This document shows, piece by piece, positions 11,346 to 21,200 of a stretch of DNA of 64,000 nucleotides. This DNA is from Pseudomonadota bacterium (GTDB lineage Bacteria > Pseudomonadota > Alphaproteobacteria > Acetobacterales > Acetobacteraceae). The translations under genes and the position numbers were made by a program. The notes beneath the pieces were generated by a model that ran no database searches, was not told the DNA's origin, and worked only from the letters and a program-made list of their open reading frames with translations. Positions within the stretch are counted from its first letter, which is position 1. The number at the start of each line of letters is the position of its first letter. The DNA lies in contig JAJZFB010000034.1 of NCBI GenBank assembly GCA_021805545.1, positions 1 to 64,000 of the forward strand, in the 5' to 3' direction.

Positions 11346-12044
11346 ATGCTGACTGCCAAGCAACATGAATTGCTGGTTTTTATCGATAAGCATCTGCGTG
11401 AGACCGGGTGCAGTCCAAGTTTTGAGGAAATGAAGGAGGCGCTTGATCTACGTTCCAAATCGGGCATCCATAGGCTGATTTCGGCGCTGGAAGAGCGCGG
11501 CTTCTTGCGGCGGCACAAACACAGGGCAAGGGCGCTGGAGGTGGTACGGTTGCCGGAGGATTTGCTGCCGCCGCCGCGTGAGGCGCCGCGTTTCGCGCCG
11601 AATGTAATTCAGGGGAATTTTGCTGGCAAATTGCCGGGCGTACGTGCGGCGCCTGAGGCGGGTGCAGTGTCGCTGCCACTATATGGGAAGATTGCCGCCG
11701 GGTTGCCGATTGAGGCATTGCGTGATGACCAGGAACAGGTGCAGGTGCCGCTTTCGCTACTGGGTGGCGGCGAGCATTTTGCCCTGATGGTCGAGGGTGA
11801 TTCGATGATCGAGGCCGGAATATTGGATGGTGATGTGGTTGTCATCCGCCGGGGTGAGACGGCGGAGAATGGCCAGATTATCGTGGCCTTGGTAGATGAG
11901 AACGAGGTGACGCTGAAGCGGCTACGCCGCCGTGGGCAGTCTGTCGCGTTGGAGCCAGCCAATATTCGGTATGAGACCAAGATTTTTCCTGCTGAGCGCG
12001 TGCGCGTGCAAGGATTGCTGGTGGCGCTGCTGCGTCAGTATTAA
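11346..12044 (+). CDS. lexA: LexA repressor, self-cleaving SOS regulator
   Basis: Represses DNA-damage genes until RecA filaments trigger its self-cleavage. 232 residues from the ATG at 11346, preceded by GGAG and matching the family start [10 protein letters not shown]. The N-terminal winged helix-turn-helix (1-70) includes [11 protein letters not shown] and [15 protein letters not shown]. The C-terminal S24 peptidase domain has the Ala-Gly cleavage site in GKIAAGLP, the catalytic Ser in [11 protein letters not shown] and Lys in EVTLKRL. The operator just upstream implies autoregulation. Confidence 0.97.
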   Translation: MLTAKQHELLVFIDKHLRETGCSPSFEEMKEALDLRSKSGIHRLISALEERGFLRRHKHRARALEVVRLPEDLLPPPREAPRFAPNVIQGNFAGKLPGVRAAPEAGAVSLPLYGKIAAGLPIEALRDDQEQVQVPLSLLGGGEHFALMVEGDSMIEAGILDGDVVVIRRGETAENGQIIVALVDENEVTLKRLRRRGQSVALEPANIRYETKIFPAERVRVQGLLVALLRQY

Positions 12045-12051
12045 CGCCGCC

Positions 12052-13761
12052 TCAACGAAGATTCTTGGTTTTCTTGCTCTGCCGCCGCCGTTGCTGTTCG
12101 TTCGGCTTGGCAGGAGGGGGGCGGTGGTCTTCTGGCTTCGAGGCTTGAGGTTTTTCATATGGCGTACGGGTGGTGCTGGGTGGTGCAGCAGCTTCGATCC
12201 GTGGCTCGCTTTGCTGCCCAGCGATTGCGGCGTGAAAAATATCGAGTGACTGCGCCGCAATCTCGAACTTTGTCTCGCGGTCGAAAATGCGGATGGCGCC
12301 GATATCCTGTTTGGTGACATTGCCAGCCTTGCAGATGAGCGGGATCATCCAGCGTGGGTCGGCGTTTTGTTTGCGGCCCAAAGGCAAACGGAACCAATTG
12401 CTTGAAACATTGCCGTTGTTTTGAGGGCGTGCCGCGCGCGCGGCGGGGGCTGGGGGCAGGATGGTGATGTCGGCTGGTTCGGGCAAATGCGCGCGGGCCA
12501 GGCGAATGAGAGCTGCGGCGATGGATTCTGGTGATTGGCGTTGCAGCAAGGCATGGGCCAAGTTCAGTTCTTCCGCTGTAGGCTCCTGTGCCAGGCGTGG
12601 GTCTTCCAGCAGGCGCTCCTGGTCGCGGGCGCGAATTTCTGCCGGGGTGGGCGGGCTTTGCCAAGAGGCTTGGACGTTGGCATGGGCCAGAAGAAGCTCG
12701 GCACGGCGGCGCTTGGCGGGGGGCACGAGCAAAAGGCAGGTACCTTTACGCCCGGCGCGCCCAGTGCGGCCGGAGCGGTGCAGGAAGATTGCCTTGTTGC
12801 TGGGAAGTTCGGCCTGGATGACGAGGTCTAGCTCCGGCAGATCCAGGCCGCGGGCGGCGACATCGGTGGCGATGCAGATTTGCGCGCGGCCTTCCCGCAA
12901 CGCATTAAGCGCGGCATTGCGTTCGTTTTGCGAAAGCTCGCCGGACAGGGAGACGGCATTGAAGCCGCGGGCGAGAAGGCTGGCGTGAAGGTGGCGTACT
13001 GCATCGCGCGTGGCGCAGAAGATGAGGGCGCGGGTTTCGTACAGGCGCAAAAGATTGACAAGCCCGCCTTCCAGCTCGTGCCCTGAGACCAGGACGGCCC
13101 GGTATTCGATGTCCGCATGAGGCTGGTTGCGGGCCACTGTATCGATGCGCAGCGCGTTTTGCTGATACTGGCGGGCGAGTGCCGCGATTTCCTTGGCGAT
13201 TGTGGCGGAGAAGAGTAGTGTGCGGCGTGTGGCCGGGGCGGCTGAAAGGATGAATTCCAGCTCGTCGCGGAAGCCAAGATCGAGCATCTCATCGGCTTCG
13301 TCTAGGATTACAGCTTCAAGTTCGCCGAGGCGGAGATTACCGCGCTCGATGTGATCTTGCAGGCGTCCTGGCGTACCGACCACGATATGGCAGCCGGCGG
13401 CGAGTTGCCGCGCTTCGCGCCGTGCGTCCATGCCGCCCACGCAGGAGAGGATGCGGGCGCCAGCATATTCATAAAGCCAGCTCAGTTCGGCGTGAACTTG
13501 CAAGGCCAGTTCACGGGTGGGGGCGATGACCAGGGCGAGCGGGTTATGTGTAGCGGGCAGAGCCTCGTTCTCGCCCAAAATGGTGGGGGCAATGGCAAGA
13601 CCGAAGGCGATGGTTTTGCCGGAGCCGGTTTGGGCGGAGACAAGCAGATCACGATCGGCGGCTTCTGGTAACAGGACCGCTTGCTGCACTTGTGTAGGCT
13701 CTTGATAGCCGCGGGCGGCGAGCGCGCGGAGGAGCGCAGCGGTGGTAATGGGGAAATTCAT
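12052..13761 (-). CDS. DEAD-box RNA helicase with DbpA-type RNA-binding domain
   Basis: ATP-dependent RNA helicase, likely for ribosome assembly or cold-induced RNA unwinding. 569 residues from the ATG at 13761 (MNFPITTAALLRALAARGY); the frame extends 33 codons further upstream without similarity. Motifs in order: Q motif (PTQVQ), AQTGSGKT, PTRELA, TPGRL, DEAD, SAT, ATDVAARGLD and HRSGRTGRAG. A DbpA RNA-binding domain near 460-520 contains RLPLGRK and GAIRIFD. The tail is basic and Pro-rich. It diverges from a double cold-shock protein gene. CsdA (DeaD) or DbpA are both possible names. Confidence 0.93.
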   Translation of the reverse strand: MNFPITTAALLRALAARGYQEPTQVQQAVLLPEAADRDLLVSAQTGSGKTIAFGLAIAPTILGENEALPATHNPLALVIAPTRELALQVHAELSWLYEYAGARILSCVGGMDARREARQLAAGCHIVVGTPGRLQDHIERGNLRLGELEAVILDEADEMLDLGFRDELEFILSAAPATRRTLLFSATIAKEIAALARQYQQNALRIDTVARNQPHADIEYRAVLVSGHELEGGLVNLLRLYETRALIFCATRDAVRHLHASLLARGFNAVSLSGELSQNERNAALNALREGRAQICIATDVAARGLDLPELDLVIQAELPSNKAIFLHRSGRTGRAGRKGTCLLLVPPAKRRRAELLLAHANVQASWQSPPTPAEIRARDQERLLEDPRLAQEPTAEELNLAHALLQRQSPESIAAALIRLARAHLPEPADITILPPAPAARAARPQNNGNVSSNWFRLPLGRKQNADPRWMIPLICKAGNVTKQDIGAIRIFDRETKFEIAAQSLDIFHAAIAGQQSEPRIEAAAPPSTTRTPYEKPQASKPEDHRPPPAKPNEQQRRRQSKKTKNLR

Positions 13762-13944
13762 GGGGAATCTTTCAGGAGCCGCCCTCTTAGGCGTGGGGGG
13801 GGGGAGCGTCAATCTGCACCGGATGCACGGCAGAGGGCAATTTTGTGCGGCGGTCTGCACCCGCCTAAACTGTTGCAGTACGAAAAATTACAAAATTGGC
13901 AGTAAATTTCGCATGTTTGCCCGGGTCTTGGCGTTGTTTCAGGA

Positions 13945-13973
13945 TTGAAGGCGGGGCCATGCTGCCGTATGCT
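13945..13973 (+). promoter_or_regulatory. Candidate promoter of cold-shock gene
   Basis: TTGAAG (13945-13950) and TATGCT (13968-13973) are spaced by 17 bases, about 57 bases before the GTG start of the cold-shock gene. The 269-base gap is shared with the divergent helicase gene. Strength and temperature control cannot be read from sequence. Confidence 0.4.
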
Positions 13974-14030
13974 GATTTACGCTAGGCTGGCCCTGGTGTT
14001 CCGTATGTTTATTGAAGGACTGTTTTTATA

Positions 14031-14678
14031 GTGCGACCCCCGAAAAACGACCGCCAGCGACAAAATCGCCGTCGCGGTTTTGACGACGATAATTTCTTTG
14101 GCAACACCCTCCCGCCCCCGTCTTTTTCCGGGTTTGGGTCCACCTCCTCCGCACCGGAGGCCAAGGCAACGGTGAAATGGTATAACCCTGAGAAGGGGTT
14201 TGGTTTCGTCGAGATGTCTGACGGCTCCGGTGACGTGTTCCTTCACGCCAACTCTCTCCAGAACGCCGGGTTCCAGGCGGTCACCCCTGGCTCTGTCCTG
14301 ACCATCCGCGTTGGCCACGGCCAGAAGGGCCGTCAGGTTGATCAGGTGATCTCTGTGACCGAGGGTGATGCGCCCCCGCCGCGTTCTGGCGGTTTCGGTG
14401 GCCCAGGCGGTGGTTTTGGCGACCGTCCCCGTGGCCCGCGCCCGCCGCGCCAGCAGGCTTCCGGCCCGGCCGTGGAGATGGCTGGCATTGTGAAATGGTA
14501 CAATGCCACCAAGGGCTTTGGCTTCATCTCCCCGCAGAACGGCGGCAAGGACGTGTTCGTGCACGCCACCGCGCTTGAGTCGGCGGGTTTGTCGCCGCTG
14601 CAGGAAGGCCAAGCGGTGAGAATGAGCGTCGTACAGGGCGCCAAGGGGCCGGAAGTGTCGTCGATCAGCCTAGACTGA
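14031..14678 (+). CDS. Protein with two cold-shock domains
   Basis: Predicted single-stranded nucleic-acid chaperone. 215 residues: a basic Asn/Arg-rich N-terminus ([18 protein letters not shown]), a first cold-shock domain (about 43-110) with [12 protein letters not shown] and DVFLHA, a Gly/Pro/Arg-rich linker, and a second domain (about 149-214) with [12 protein letters not shown] and DVFVHA. Both RNP-type motifs are intact. Start is GTG with GAAGGA upstream. Double-CSD proteins are common in alphaproteobacteria, whereas E. coli CspA has one domain. Ends at a strong terminator. Confidence 0.95.
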   Translation: MRPPKNDRQRQNRRRGFDDDNFFGNTLPPPSFSGFGSTSSAPEAKATVKWYNPEKGFGFVEMSDGSGDVFLHANSLQNAGFQAVTPGSVLTIRVGHGQKGRQVDQVISVTEGDAPPPRSGGFGGPGGGFGDRPRGPRPPRQQASGPAVEMAGIVKWYNATKGFGFISPQNGGKDVFVHATALESAGLSPLQEGQAVRMSVVQGAKGPEVSSISLD

Positions 14679-14695
14679 TTTGGGTTTGACCCAGG

Positions 14696-14723
14696 AAAAG
14701 CCCCGCGAAAGCGGGGCTTTTTT
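14696..14723 (+). terminator. Intrinsic terminator after cold-shock gene
   Basis: An 11-bp perfect stem (AAAAGCCCCGC, GAAA loop, complement) runs directly into TTTTTT, 18 bases after the stop codon. The A-rich left side means it could also act on minus-strand transcripts arriving from pncA. Confidence 0.93.
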
Positions 14724-14735
14724 GTTTGTGCCGGC

Positions 14736-14915
14736 TTATGGGGGCGGCAGGAGGCAGATGGCTTCGATATTATGGCCGTCCGGGTCCAGCACGATGCCGG
14801 CGTAATGCTCCCCTTCGCCATAGAGCCGGGTGATGCCGAGTGGTTTGAGGGCGTTTTCGTAAAAGGCCAGGCTGGTTCTGAGGTCCGTGACTTTCAGGGT
14901 GACGTGGTCAAGCAT
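14736..14915 (-). pseudogene. Internally deleted glyoxalase/VOC-family gene
   Basis: A 59-codon frame that joins the first part of a VOC (glyoxalase/bleomycin-resistance) protein, MLDHVTLKVTDLRTSLAFYE, to its last strand, YAGIVLDPDGHNIEAICL, with only about 18 residues between them. Intact relatives are about 120-130 residues, so some 60 central residues, including metal-binding strands, appear to be missing in frame. The ATG overlaps the pncA stop by eight bases. Either a remnant or a shortened protein; function unlikely. Confidence 0.75.
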
Positions 14916-15531
14916 GAAGGTCTCCGCTGCTGATGCGTTCGACGCCGGATGTGGTGAGTTTTTCCCAGGCGGCGTTTAGTGAGCCGTTGAGGTCTATGGC
15001 GCGGCAGGCATCTTCGACGATGGCGGCGGTGAAGCCGAAATGGCGGGCGTCTTCGGCTGTCCAGGCGACACAGAAATCGGTGGCGATGCCGCATATATAT
15101 AAGTGTTCGATGCCGAGGGTGCGGAGATAGCCGTCCAGGCCGGTTTTGGTGGTGCGGTCAGCCTCCAGGAAGGCAGAGTAGCTGTCGACATTGTGGTGGC
15201 TGCCCTTGCGTTGGATGAGGGTGGCGTGGGGAATATGTAGGTCCGGGTGGATGGCGGCACCCGGCGTGTCCATAACGCAATGGGTGGGCCAGAGTACCTG
15301 GGTGCCGTAGGGCAGTTCGATGGTCTCGAAAGGCGCGCGGCCGGGATGGTTGGCGGCGAAGGAGATGTGGTCAGCCGGGTGCCAGTCTTGGGTGAGGATT
15401 ACCGTTTCGAATTTTTCCGCCAATTTATTGACGAGTGGGATGATTTTTTCGCCGTCCGGCACGGCGAGCGGGCCGCCGGAGCAGAAATCGGGCTGGAGAT
15501 CGACCACCAGTAGGGCGCTGTGTTTATGCAT
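14908..15531 (-). CDS. pncA: Nicotinamidase / isochorismatase-family hydrolase
   Basis: Hydrolyses nicotinamide to nicotinate for NAD salvage. 207 residues from the ATG at 15531 (MHKHSALLVVDLQPDF). The catalytic Asp is in DLQPDF, the metal site in DWHPADH, the Lys in IQRKGSH and the nucleophile Cys in GIATDFCVAWTAEDA. A longer open frame continues antisense through rplK and is not credible. It lies alone between the cold-shock gene and rplK, on the opposite strand, followed by the deleted VOC gene. Substrate named from strong family resemblance. Confidence 0.92.
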   Translation of the reverse strand: MHKHSALLVVDLQPDFCSGGPLAVPDGEKIIPLVNKLAEKFETVILTQDWHPADHISFAANHPGRAPFETIELPYGTQVLWPTHCVMDTPGAAIHPDLHIPHATLIQRKGSHHNVDSYSAFLEADRTTKTGLDGYLRTLGIEHLYICGIATDFCVAWTAEDARHFGFTAAIVEDACRAIDLNGSLNAAWEKLTTSGVERISSGDLHA

Positions 15532-15699
15532 GGCTGGGAATATAGGAAATTTTGGGGTGGGGATATAGACAGGGGGCGCGGGGAGGCGTAAGGCTCCGCC
15601 CCTTAAGGAACGCGGGAGGCCCGGCGAAGGTTCGTTGTGCCGCATGTACCGCGGTCCATTGGCGCGCTTAAACCGCGTGCCGAAGGATAGGAGCCAGAG

Positions 15700-16134
15700 A
15701 TGGCGAAGAAGATAGTCGGCTATATCAAGCTGCAGATTCCTGCAGGCAAGGCCAATCCGTCGCCGCCGGTTGGCCCGGCGCTGGGTCAGCGCGGCCTGAA
15801 CATCATGCAGTTCGTGAAGGAATTCAACGCGGCGACGCAGAGCATGGAGCCGGGTATGCCGGTGCCCGTGGTCATTACCGCCTACGGTGACCGTACCTTC
15901 TCCTTCATCATGAAGACCCCGCCCAACACCTACTTTCTGAAGAAGGCGGCGGGCATTGCCAAGGGCACCACCGCGCCTGGCAAGGGCGCTGCCGTGGGTA
16001 AGGTGACGATGGCGCAACTGCGCGAGATCGCCAAGACCAAGATGAAGGATATGAACGCCAACGATGAAGACGGCGCCGTGCGCATGCTTGCTGGCTCTGC
16101 CCGCTCGATGGGTTTGACCGTGGTGGAGGGCTAA
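15700..16134 (+). CDS. rplK: 50S ribosomal protein L11
   Basis: Forms the GTPase-associated centre with L10 and L7/L12 on 23S rRNA and takes part in the stringent response. 144 residues; the N-terminal proline-rich linker ([18 protein letters not shown]) and C-terminal RNA-binding domain are normal. TAGGAG lies before the ATG. First gene of the rplKAJL-rpoBC run. The usual upstream secE-nusG pair is absent here. Confidence 0.98.
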   Translation: MAKKIVGYIKLQIPAGKANPSPPVGPALGQRGLNIMQFVKEFNAATQSMEPGMPVPVVITAYGDRTFSFIMKTPPNTYFLKKAAGIAKGTTAPGKGAAVGKVTMAQLREIAKTKMKDMNANDEDGAVRMLAGSARSMGLTVVEG

Positions 16135-16138
16135 GAAG

Positions 16139-16831
16139 ATGGCACATGATAAGCGTTTGACCGCTGCCCGCGCCAATGTGGACCGCAACAAGAACTACGC
16201 CCTGACCGATGCGGTGGCGCTGGCCAAGGCCAATGCCAAGGCGAAGTTCGACGAGACGATTGAAATTGCTCTTAACCTGGGTATTGACCCGCGCCATGCC
16301 GACCAGATGGTGCGCGGCCTGATTTCTCTGCCGAACGGTACCGGCAAGACCCTGCGCGTGGGCGTGTTTGCCCGTGGTGCGAAGGCCGAGGAGGCTTTGG
16401 CCGCCGGGGCTGATGTGGTGGGCGCCGATGATCTGGCCGAGAAGGTGCAGGCGGGTGATATCCAGTTCGACCGCTGCATTGCCACCCCGGATATGATGGG
16501 CCTGGTGGGTAAGCTGGGTAAGATCCTTGGCCCCCGCGGCCTGATGCCGAACCCCAAGCTCGGCACTGTGACCATGGACGTGAAGGGCGCCGTGACGGCC
16601 GCCAAGTCTGGCCAGGTGGAGTTCCGCGCGGAGAAGGCTGGTATTATCCATGCCGGTATTGGCAAGGCGAGCTTCGAGAATGAGAAGCTGGTTGAGAATG
16701 CCAAGGCGCTGATCGATGCCGTACAGAAGGCCAAGCCATCCGGAGCCAAGGGCACTTACCTGCAGAAGGTGGCCCTGTCTTCGACCATGGGGCCGGGTAT
16801 CCGCGTCGACGTGACGACGGTTGGGGCTTAA
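16139..16831 (+). CDS. rplA: 50S ribosomal protein L1
   Basis: Builds the L1 stalk that guides the deacylated tRNA out of the ribosome; in many bacteria it represses its own operon by binding the mRNA. 230 residues, typical length, with the signature [11 protein letters not shown]. Starts four bases after rplK. The L10 leader follows. Confidence 0.98.
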   Translation: MAHDKRLTAARANVDRNKNYALTDAVALAKANAKAKFDETIEIALNLGIDPRHADQMVRGLISLPNGTGKTLRVGVFARGAKAEEALAAGADVVGADDLAEKVQAGDIQFDRCIATPDMMGLVGKLGKILGPRGLMPNPKLGTVTMDVKGAVTAAKSGQVEFRAEKAGIIHAGIGKASFENEKLVENAKALIDAVQKAKPSGAKGTYLQKVALSSTMGPGIRVDVTTVGA

Positions 16832-17086
16832 AGTTTAGCAGATACGTGGCGGCTTTGGCTGCCACGGGCAGGGGTGGAAACACCCCGACCTGTCCAAGAC
16901 CGTATGTACCGTAAGGTTTGAAGGGCTTGTCCCGCAGGCGGTAGAGAGGTGCCAAAGGTTTCGCGGTAACGCGGGGCTTTGGTGGTTCGATGAGAGGACA
17001 GGCGAATAGATGCCCGGGGTGGTCCCGGCATCTTGGGTAACCTGGCGGTGCATTAATATATGTGCCGCCGCAAGTTGGAGACGGAT
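16832..17086 (+). promoter_or_regulatory. Structured leader of rplJ-rplL (L10 leader)
   Basis: The 255 bases between rplA and rplJ contain several stems: GGGGTG-GAAA-CACCCC (16871-16886), an outer CCAAAG/CTTTGG pair around a CGCG-GTAA-CGCG hairpin (about 16958-16982), and GATGCC/GGCATC with an inner GGG/CCC (17009-17032). The position matches the L10 autoregulatory leader known in many bacteria, where L10-L12 binding represses translation. The assignment rests on position and structure, not on a covariance model. Confidence 0.6.
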
Positions 17087-17611
17087 GTGGATCGCATAGA
17101 GAAGCGTGAATTCGTCGCTGAGCTGTCTGAGGTGTTTGCCGAGACGTCGATGGTTGTTGTCACCCGTAATGCGGGCATGACGGTGGCCGACGTAACTCAG
17201 CTGCGCCGCAAGATGCGCGAGGCGGGCGCGAGCTTCAAAGTTGCGAAGAATCGTCTGGCTTTGCTTGCTCTGGAAGGAACCCGGTTTGATGGCATTTCGC
17301 CCCTGCTGAAGGGGCCGACCGCGCTGGCCTGGTCTAAGGACCCGGTTGCCGTGGCGAAAGCTGCCATCGACTTCGCCAAAACCAATGACAAGTTCGTGCT
17401 GGTTGGTGGCGCGCTTGGCACCCAGTTGCTTGATGCAAATGGGGTTAAGGCGCTCTCCGAACTGCCGTCGCTGGACGCGCTCCGCGCCAAGCTCCTGGGG
17501 CTTATCCAAGCCCCGGCGACCAAGGTTGCGGGCGTGCTGCAGGCGCCGGCTGGGCAGCTTGCCAGGGTTTTCGCGGCGTACGCCGATTCCAAGAAGGGCG
17601 AGGCAGCCTGA
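17087..17611 (+). CDS. rplJ: 50S ribosomal protein L10
   Basis: Anchors the L7/L12 stalk and, with L12, represses its own mRNA. 174 residues from GTG 17087 ([13 protein letters not shown]), which is preceded by TTGGAG and matches the family N-terminus. An ATG 27 bases upstream would add nine residues with no similarity. Conserved core: [20 protein letters not shown] and [13 protein letters not shown]. The long leader is immediately upstream, rplL 87 bases downstream. Confidence 0.95.
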   Translation: MDRIEKREFVAELSEVFAETSMVVVTRNAGMTVADVTQLRRKMREAGASFKVAKNRLALLALEGTRFDGISPLLKGPTALAWSKDPVAVAKAAIDFAKTNDKFVLVGGALGTQLLDANGVKALSELPSLDALRAKLLGLIQAPATKVAGVLQAPAGQLARVFAAYADSKKGEAA

Positions 17612-17698
17612 CGCGCCTTTGCGCTTGAATTTGCGGGGCCGCGAGGTGCGGCCTTGCATTGAACCAAACAAAGCCTACTTACTCGAAGGATTTTATAA

Positions 17699-18082
17699 AT
17701 GGCCGACCTGAATGCGCTCGTTGAAGAGCTGTCGAAACTGACTGTGCTGGAAGCTGCTGAGCTGTCCAAGCTGCTGGAAGAGAAGTGGGGCGTTTCCGCC
17801 GCTGCTCCTGCCGCTGTGGCAGTTGCCATGCCGGCTGGTGGCGGTGCTGCTGCAGCTCCCGCCGAAGAGCAGACCGAGTTCACGGTGATCCTCGCCAATG
17901 GCGGCGACAAGAAGATCAACGTGATTAAGGAAATCCGTACCATCACTGGCCTGGGCCTCAAGGAAGCCAAGGATCTGGTCGAGGGCGCGCCGAAGACCGT
18001 TAAGGAGAACATCTCCAAGGACGAGGCTGCCGCGATCAAGAAGACGCTGGAAGAGCAGGGCGCGACTGTCGAAGTCAAGTAA
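17699..18082 (+). CDS. rplL: 50S ribosomal protein L7/L12
   Basis: Flexible stalk protein that recruits translation GTPases. 127 residues: dimerisation domain (1-35), Ala-rich hinge (about 38-58), and C-terminal factor-binding domain with [16 protein letters not shown]. Followed by a 158-base gap with two hairpins before rpoB, a layout like the E. coli rplL-rpoB attenuator. Confidence 0.98.
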   Translation: MADLNALVEELSKLTVLEAAELSKLLEEKWGVSAAAPAAVAVAMPAGGGAAAAPAEEQTEFTVILANGGDKKINVIKEIRTITGLGLKEAKDLVEGAPKTVKENISKDEAAAIKKTLEEQGATVEVK

Positions 18083-18133
18083 TTCCGCTTCTCGCCAGGA
18101 CTTATATGGCCTCTGGCGTGCATAAGACCAAAG

Positions 18134-18165
18134 GGCAGGCGATGACCTACGGGTGATCGCCTGCC
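18134..18165 (+). promoter_or_regulatory. rplL-rpoB intergenic hairpin (attenuator-like)
   Basis: A perfect 10-bp stem, GGCAGGCGAT (18134-18143) with its complement (18156-18165), continues across a G-G mismatch into ACC-TACG-GGT, a stable UACG tetraloop. The bases after it (GCCTGTTTCTG) are only weakly T-rich, so partial termination or RNA processing is more likely than full termination. A second hairpin (GGCTGC-TTGAA-GCAGCC, 18183-18199) follows. Position parallels the E. coli rplL-rpoB attenuator/RNase III site. Confidence 0.65.
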
Positions 18166-18240
18166 GCCTGTTTCTGTAAGACGGCTGCTTGAAGCAGCCA
18201 GATTTGAGACTACGCTGAACATTTTTACGAGGGTGATGCG

Positions 18241-21200
18241 ATGAACGCGATCAATGGTGGTTTGGGTAAAGGGTCTTTCACCAACCGGAAGCGTATTCGT
18301 AAAAGCTTTGGCCGCATCCCTGAAGTGGCGCCGATGCCCAATCTTATCGATGTGCAGCGCGCCAGTTATGATTCCTTCCTGCAAATGCATGTGAAGCCGG
18401 ATTCGCGCAGCCATTCCGGCCTGCAGGAAGTGTTCAAGTCGGTTTTCCCCATTGACGATTTCGCTGGCCGCGGCCGGCTTGAGTTTGTCTATTATGAGCT
18501 GGAAGAGCCGAAATACGATGTTGAGGAGTGCATTCAGCGCGGCATGACCTATGCGGCGCCGTTGAAGGTGATTCTGCGCTTGATTGTGTGGGATTTGGAC
18601 GAGGATACCGGTGCCCGTTCGATCCGCGATATTAAAGAGCAGCCCGTTTATATGGGCGACATGCCGCTGATGACTGATAATGGCACCTTCGTGGTGAACG
18701 GCACGGAGCGCGTGATTGTCAGCCAGATGCACCGCAGCCCGGGCGTGTTCTTCGACCATGATCGCGGCAAGACCCATTCTTCCGGCAAATACCTCTTCAC
18801 CGCGCGTGTGATTCCGTATCGCGGCTCCTGGCTCGATTTTGAATTCGACGCCAAAGACCTTGTGTATGTGCGCATCGACCGCAAGCGTAAGCTGCCGGTG
18901 ACCACGCTACTCTATGCGCTGCCGGGTATTGTGACGGAGCAGCTAATGCAGGCGCGCGCCGCTAAGGGCGAGCAGCTTGAGATCGGTGAGATCAAGGGCA
19001 TGGATGCCGAGGAAATCCTTAGTGTTTTCTATGGCAAGGTGGTTTACAGCGCGAATAAGGGCCAGTGGGCGCGCCCGTTCGATGCTGAGGCCTTCCGTAA
19101 CCAGAAGCTGATTGATGACCTGATTGATGCCGATACGGGCGAGGTTGTTGCCAAGAGCGAAGAGAAGCTGACCGCCCGCGTGGTGCGCAAGATTGCGGAA
19201 AAAACCAAGCGCGTGCTGGTGACGCGTAGCGACCTGATTGGCCGTTTCATCGCCGAAGATCTTTACGACCCCGAGACAGGCGAAATTTTTGCCGAGGCGG
19301 GCGAAGAACTGGTTGAAGCCAAGCTGGCGCTGCTGGAGAGCAAGGGGCTTGATGAGCTGCCGACGCTTGCCATAGACCAGGCCAATGGCCCGTGGATTCG
19401 CAATACGCTGGCGGCGGATAAGAATTCCAATCGTGAAGATGCGCTGATCGACATCTATCGCGTAATGCGCCCCGGCGAGCCGCCGACGAGCGAGACCGCC
19501 GAGGCGCTGTTTAAGGGGTTGTTTTTCGACGCGGAGCGTTACGATTTATCTGCCGTTGGCCGTGTGAAGATGAATATGCGGCTAGGACTTGAGGTGAATG
19601 ATTCCATGCGCGTTTTGCGCAAGGAAGATATTCTGCGCACCATCAAGATTATGTGCGAGTTGAAGGACGGGCGCGGCGCGATTGACGATATTGATAATCT
19701 CGGCAATCGCCGCGTGCGATCTGTGGGTGAGCTGATGGAAAATCAGTACCGCGTGGGCTTGTTGCGCATGGAGCGAGCGATTCGCGAGCGCATGGGTTCG
19801 GTGGATATTGATAGCGTGATGCCGCATGACCTTATCAACGCCAAGCCGGCTGCTGCCGCGGTGCGTGAGTTCTTTGGTTCTTCGCAGCTTTCGCAGTTCA
19901 TGGACCAGACCAACCCGCTCTCTGAAGTGACGCATAAGCGCCGCCTTTCGGCGCTCGGGCCGGGCGGTTTGACGCGTGAGCGCGCGGGCTTTGAGGTGCG
20001 CGACGTGCACCCGACTCATTATGGCCGTATCTGCCCGATTGAGACGCCGGAAGGCCCGAACATTGGTCTGATCAACTCGCTGGCCACCTACGCCAAGGTG
20101 AACAAGTACGGCTTCATCGAGACGCCGTATCAGATTGTGAAAGATGGCGTGGTGCAGCCGGAGTATAAGTATCTCTCCGCGATGGAGGAAGAGCGCCTGA
20201 CGGTGGCGCAAGCCGACGCGCATAAGGAGGCGGACGGCAAGCTGCTGGATGATCTCGTTTCCGTGCGCCGGAATGGTGACTTCCTTATGGTGAAGCCTGA
20301 GGAAGTAACGGCCATTGACGTTTCGCCGAAGCAGCTTGTTTCGGTAGCGGCGGCGCTTATTCCATTCCTTGAGAATGACGACGCCAACCGCGCGCTGATG
20401 GGTTCGAACATGCAGCGCCAGGCCGTGCCGCTGATCCAGTCCGACGCGCCGGTGGTGGGCACGGGCATGGAAGCCGCTGTGGCGCGCGATTCTGGTGCGA
20501 CCATTGTGGCGAAGCGCGCGGGCATTATCGACCAGATCGACGGTGCGCGTATCGTGGTACGGGCGACGGCTGACGATGGTACGACCATGGGTGTCGATAT
20601 TTACCGTCTGCGTAAATATATGCGCTCCAACCAGAGCACCTGCATCAACCAGCGCCCGCTGGTGAAGGTGGGTGACCGTGTGGCGGAAGGCGATATCATT
20701 GCCGATGGCCCGTCCACCGAGCTGGGCGAGCTGGCGCTGGGGCGCAATGCGCTGTGCGCGTTCATGCCCTGGAATGGCTATAACTTCGAAGACTCGATTC
20801 TGATCTCCGAGCGCATCGCGCGTGATGATGTGTTCACCTCCATCCATATCGAGGAATTCGAGGTGATGGCGCGTGACACCAAGCTCGGCCAGGAGGAGAT
20901 AACGCGCGATATTCCGAACGTGGGTGAGGAAGCGCTGCGAAATCTTGACGAAGCCGGCATTGTTTATATCGGTGCCGAGGTGAATCCGGGCGATATTCTG
21001 GTGGGCAAGGTGACGCCGAAGGGCGAAAGCCCGATGACGCCGGAAGAGAAGCTGCTTCGTGCGATCTTTGGTGAAAAGGCCTCGGATGTTCGCGATACCT
21101 CGTTGAAGCTGCCGCCCGGCGTTGCCGGTACGGTGGTGGATGTACGCGTGTTCAACCGCCGTGGCGTGGACAAGGATGAGCGCGCGCTGGCGATTGAGCG

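Noticed and set aside
15532-16191. N-terminal extension of pncA by about 220 codons, antisense to rplK
   Set aside because: The nicotinamidase family starts at MHKHSALLVVDLQ; the extension is an rplK shadow.
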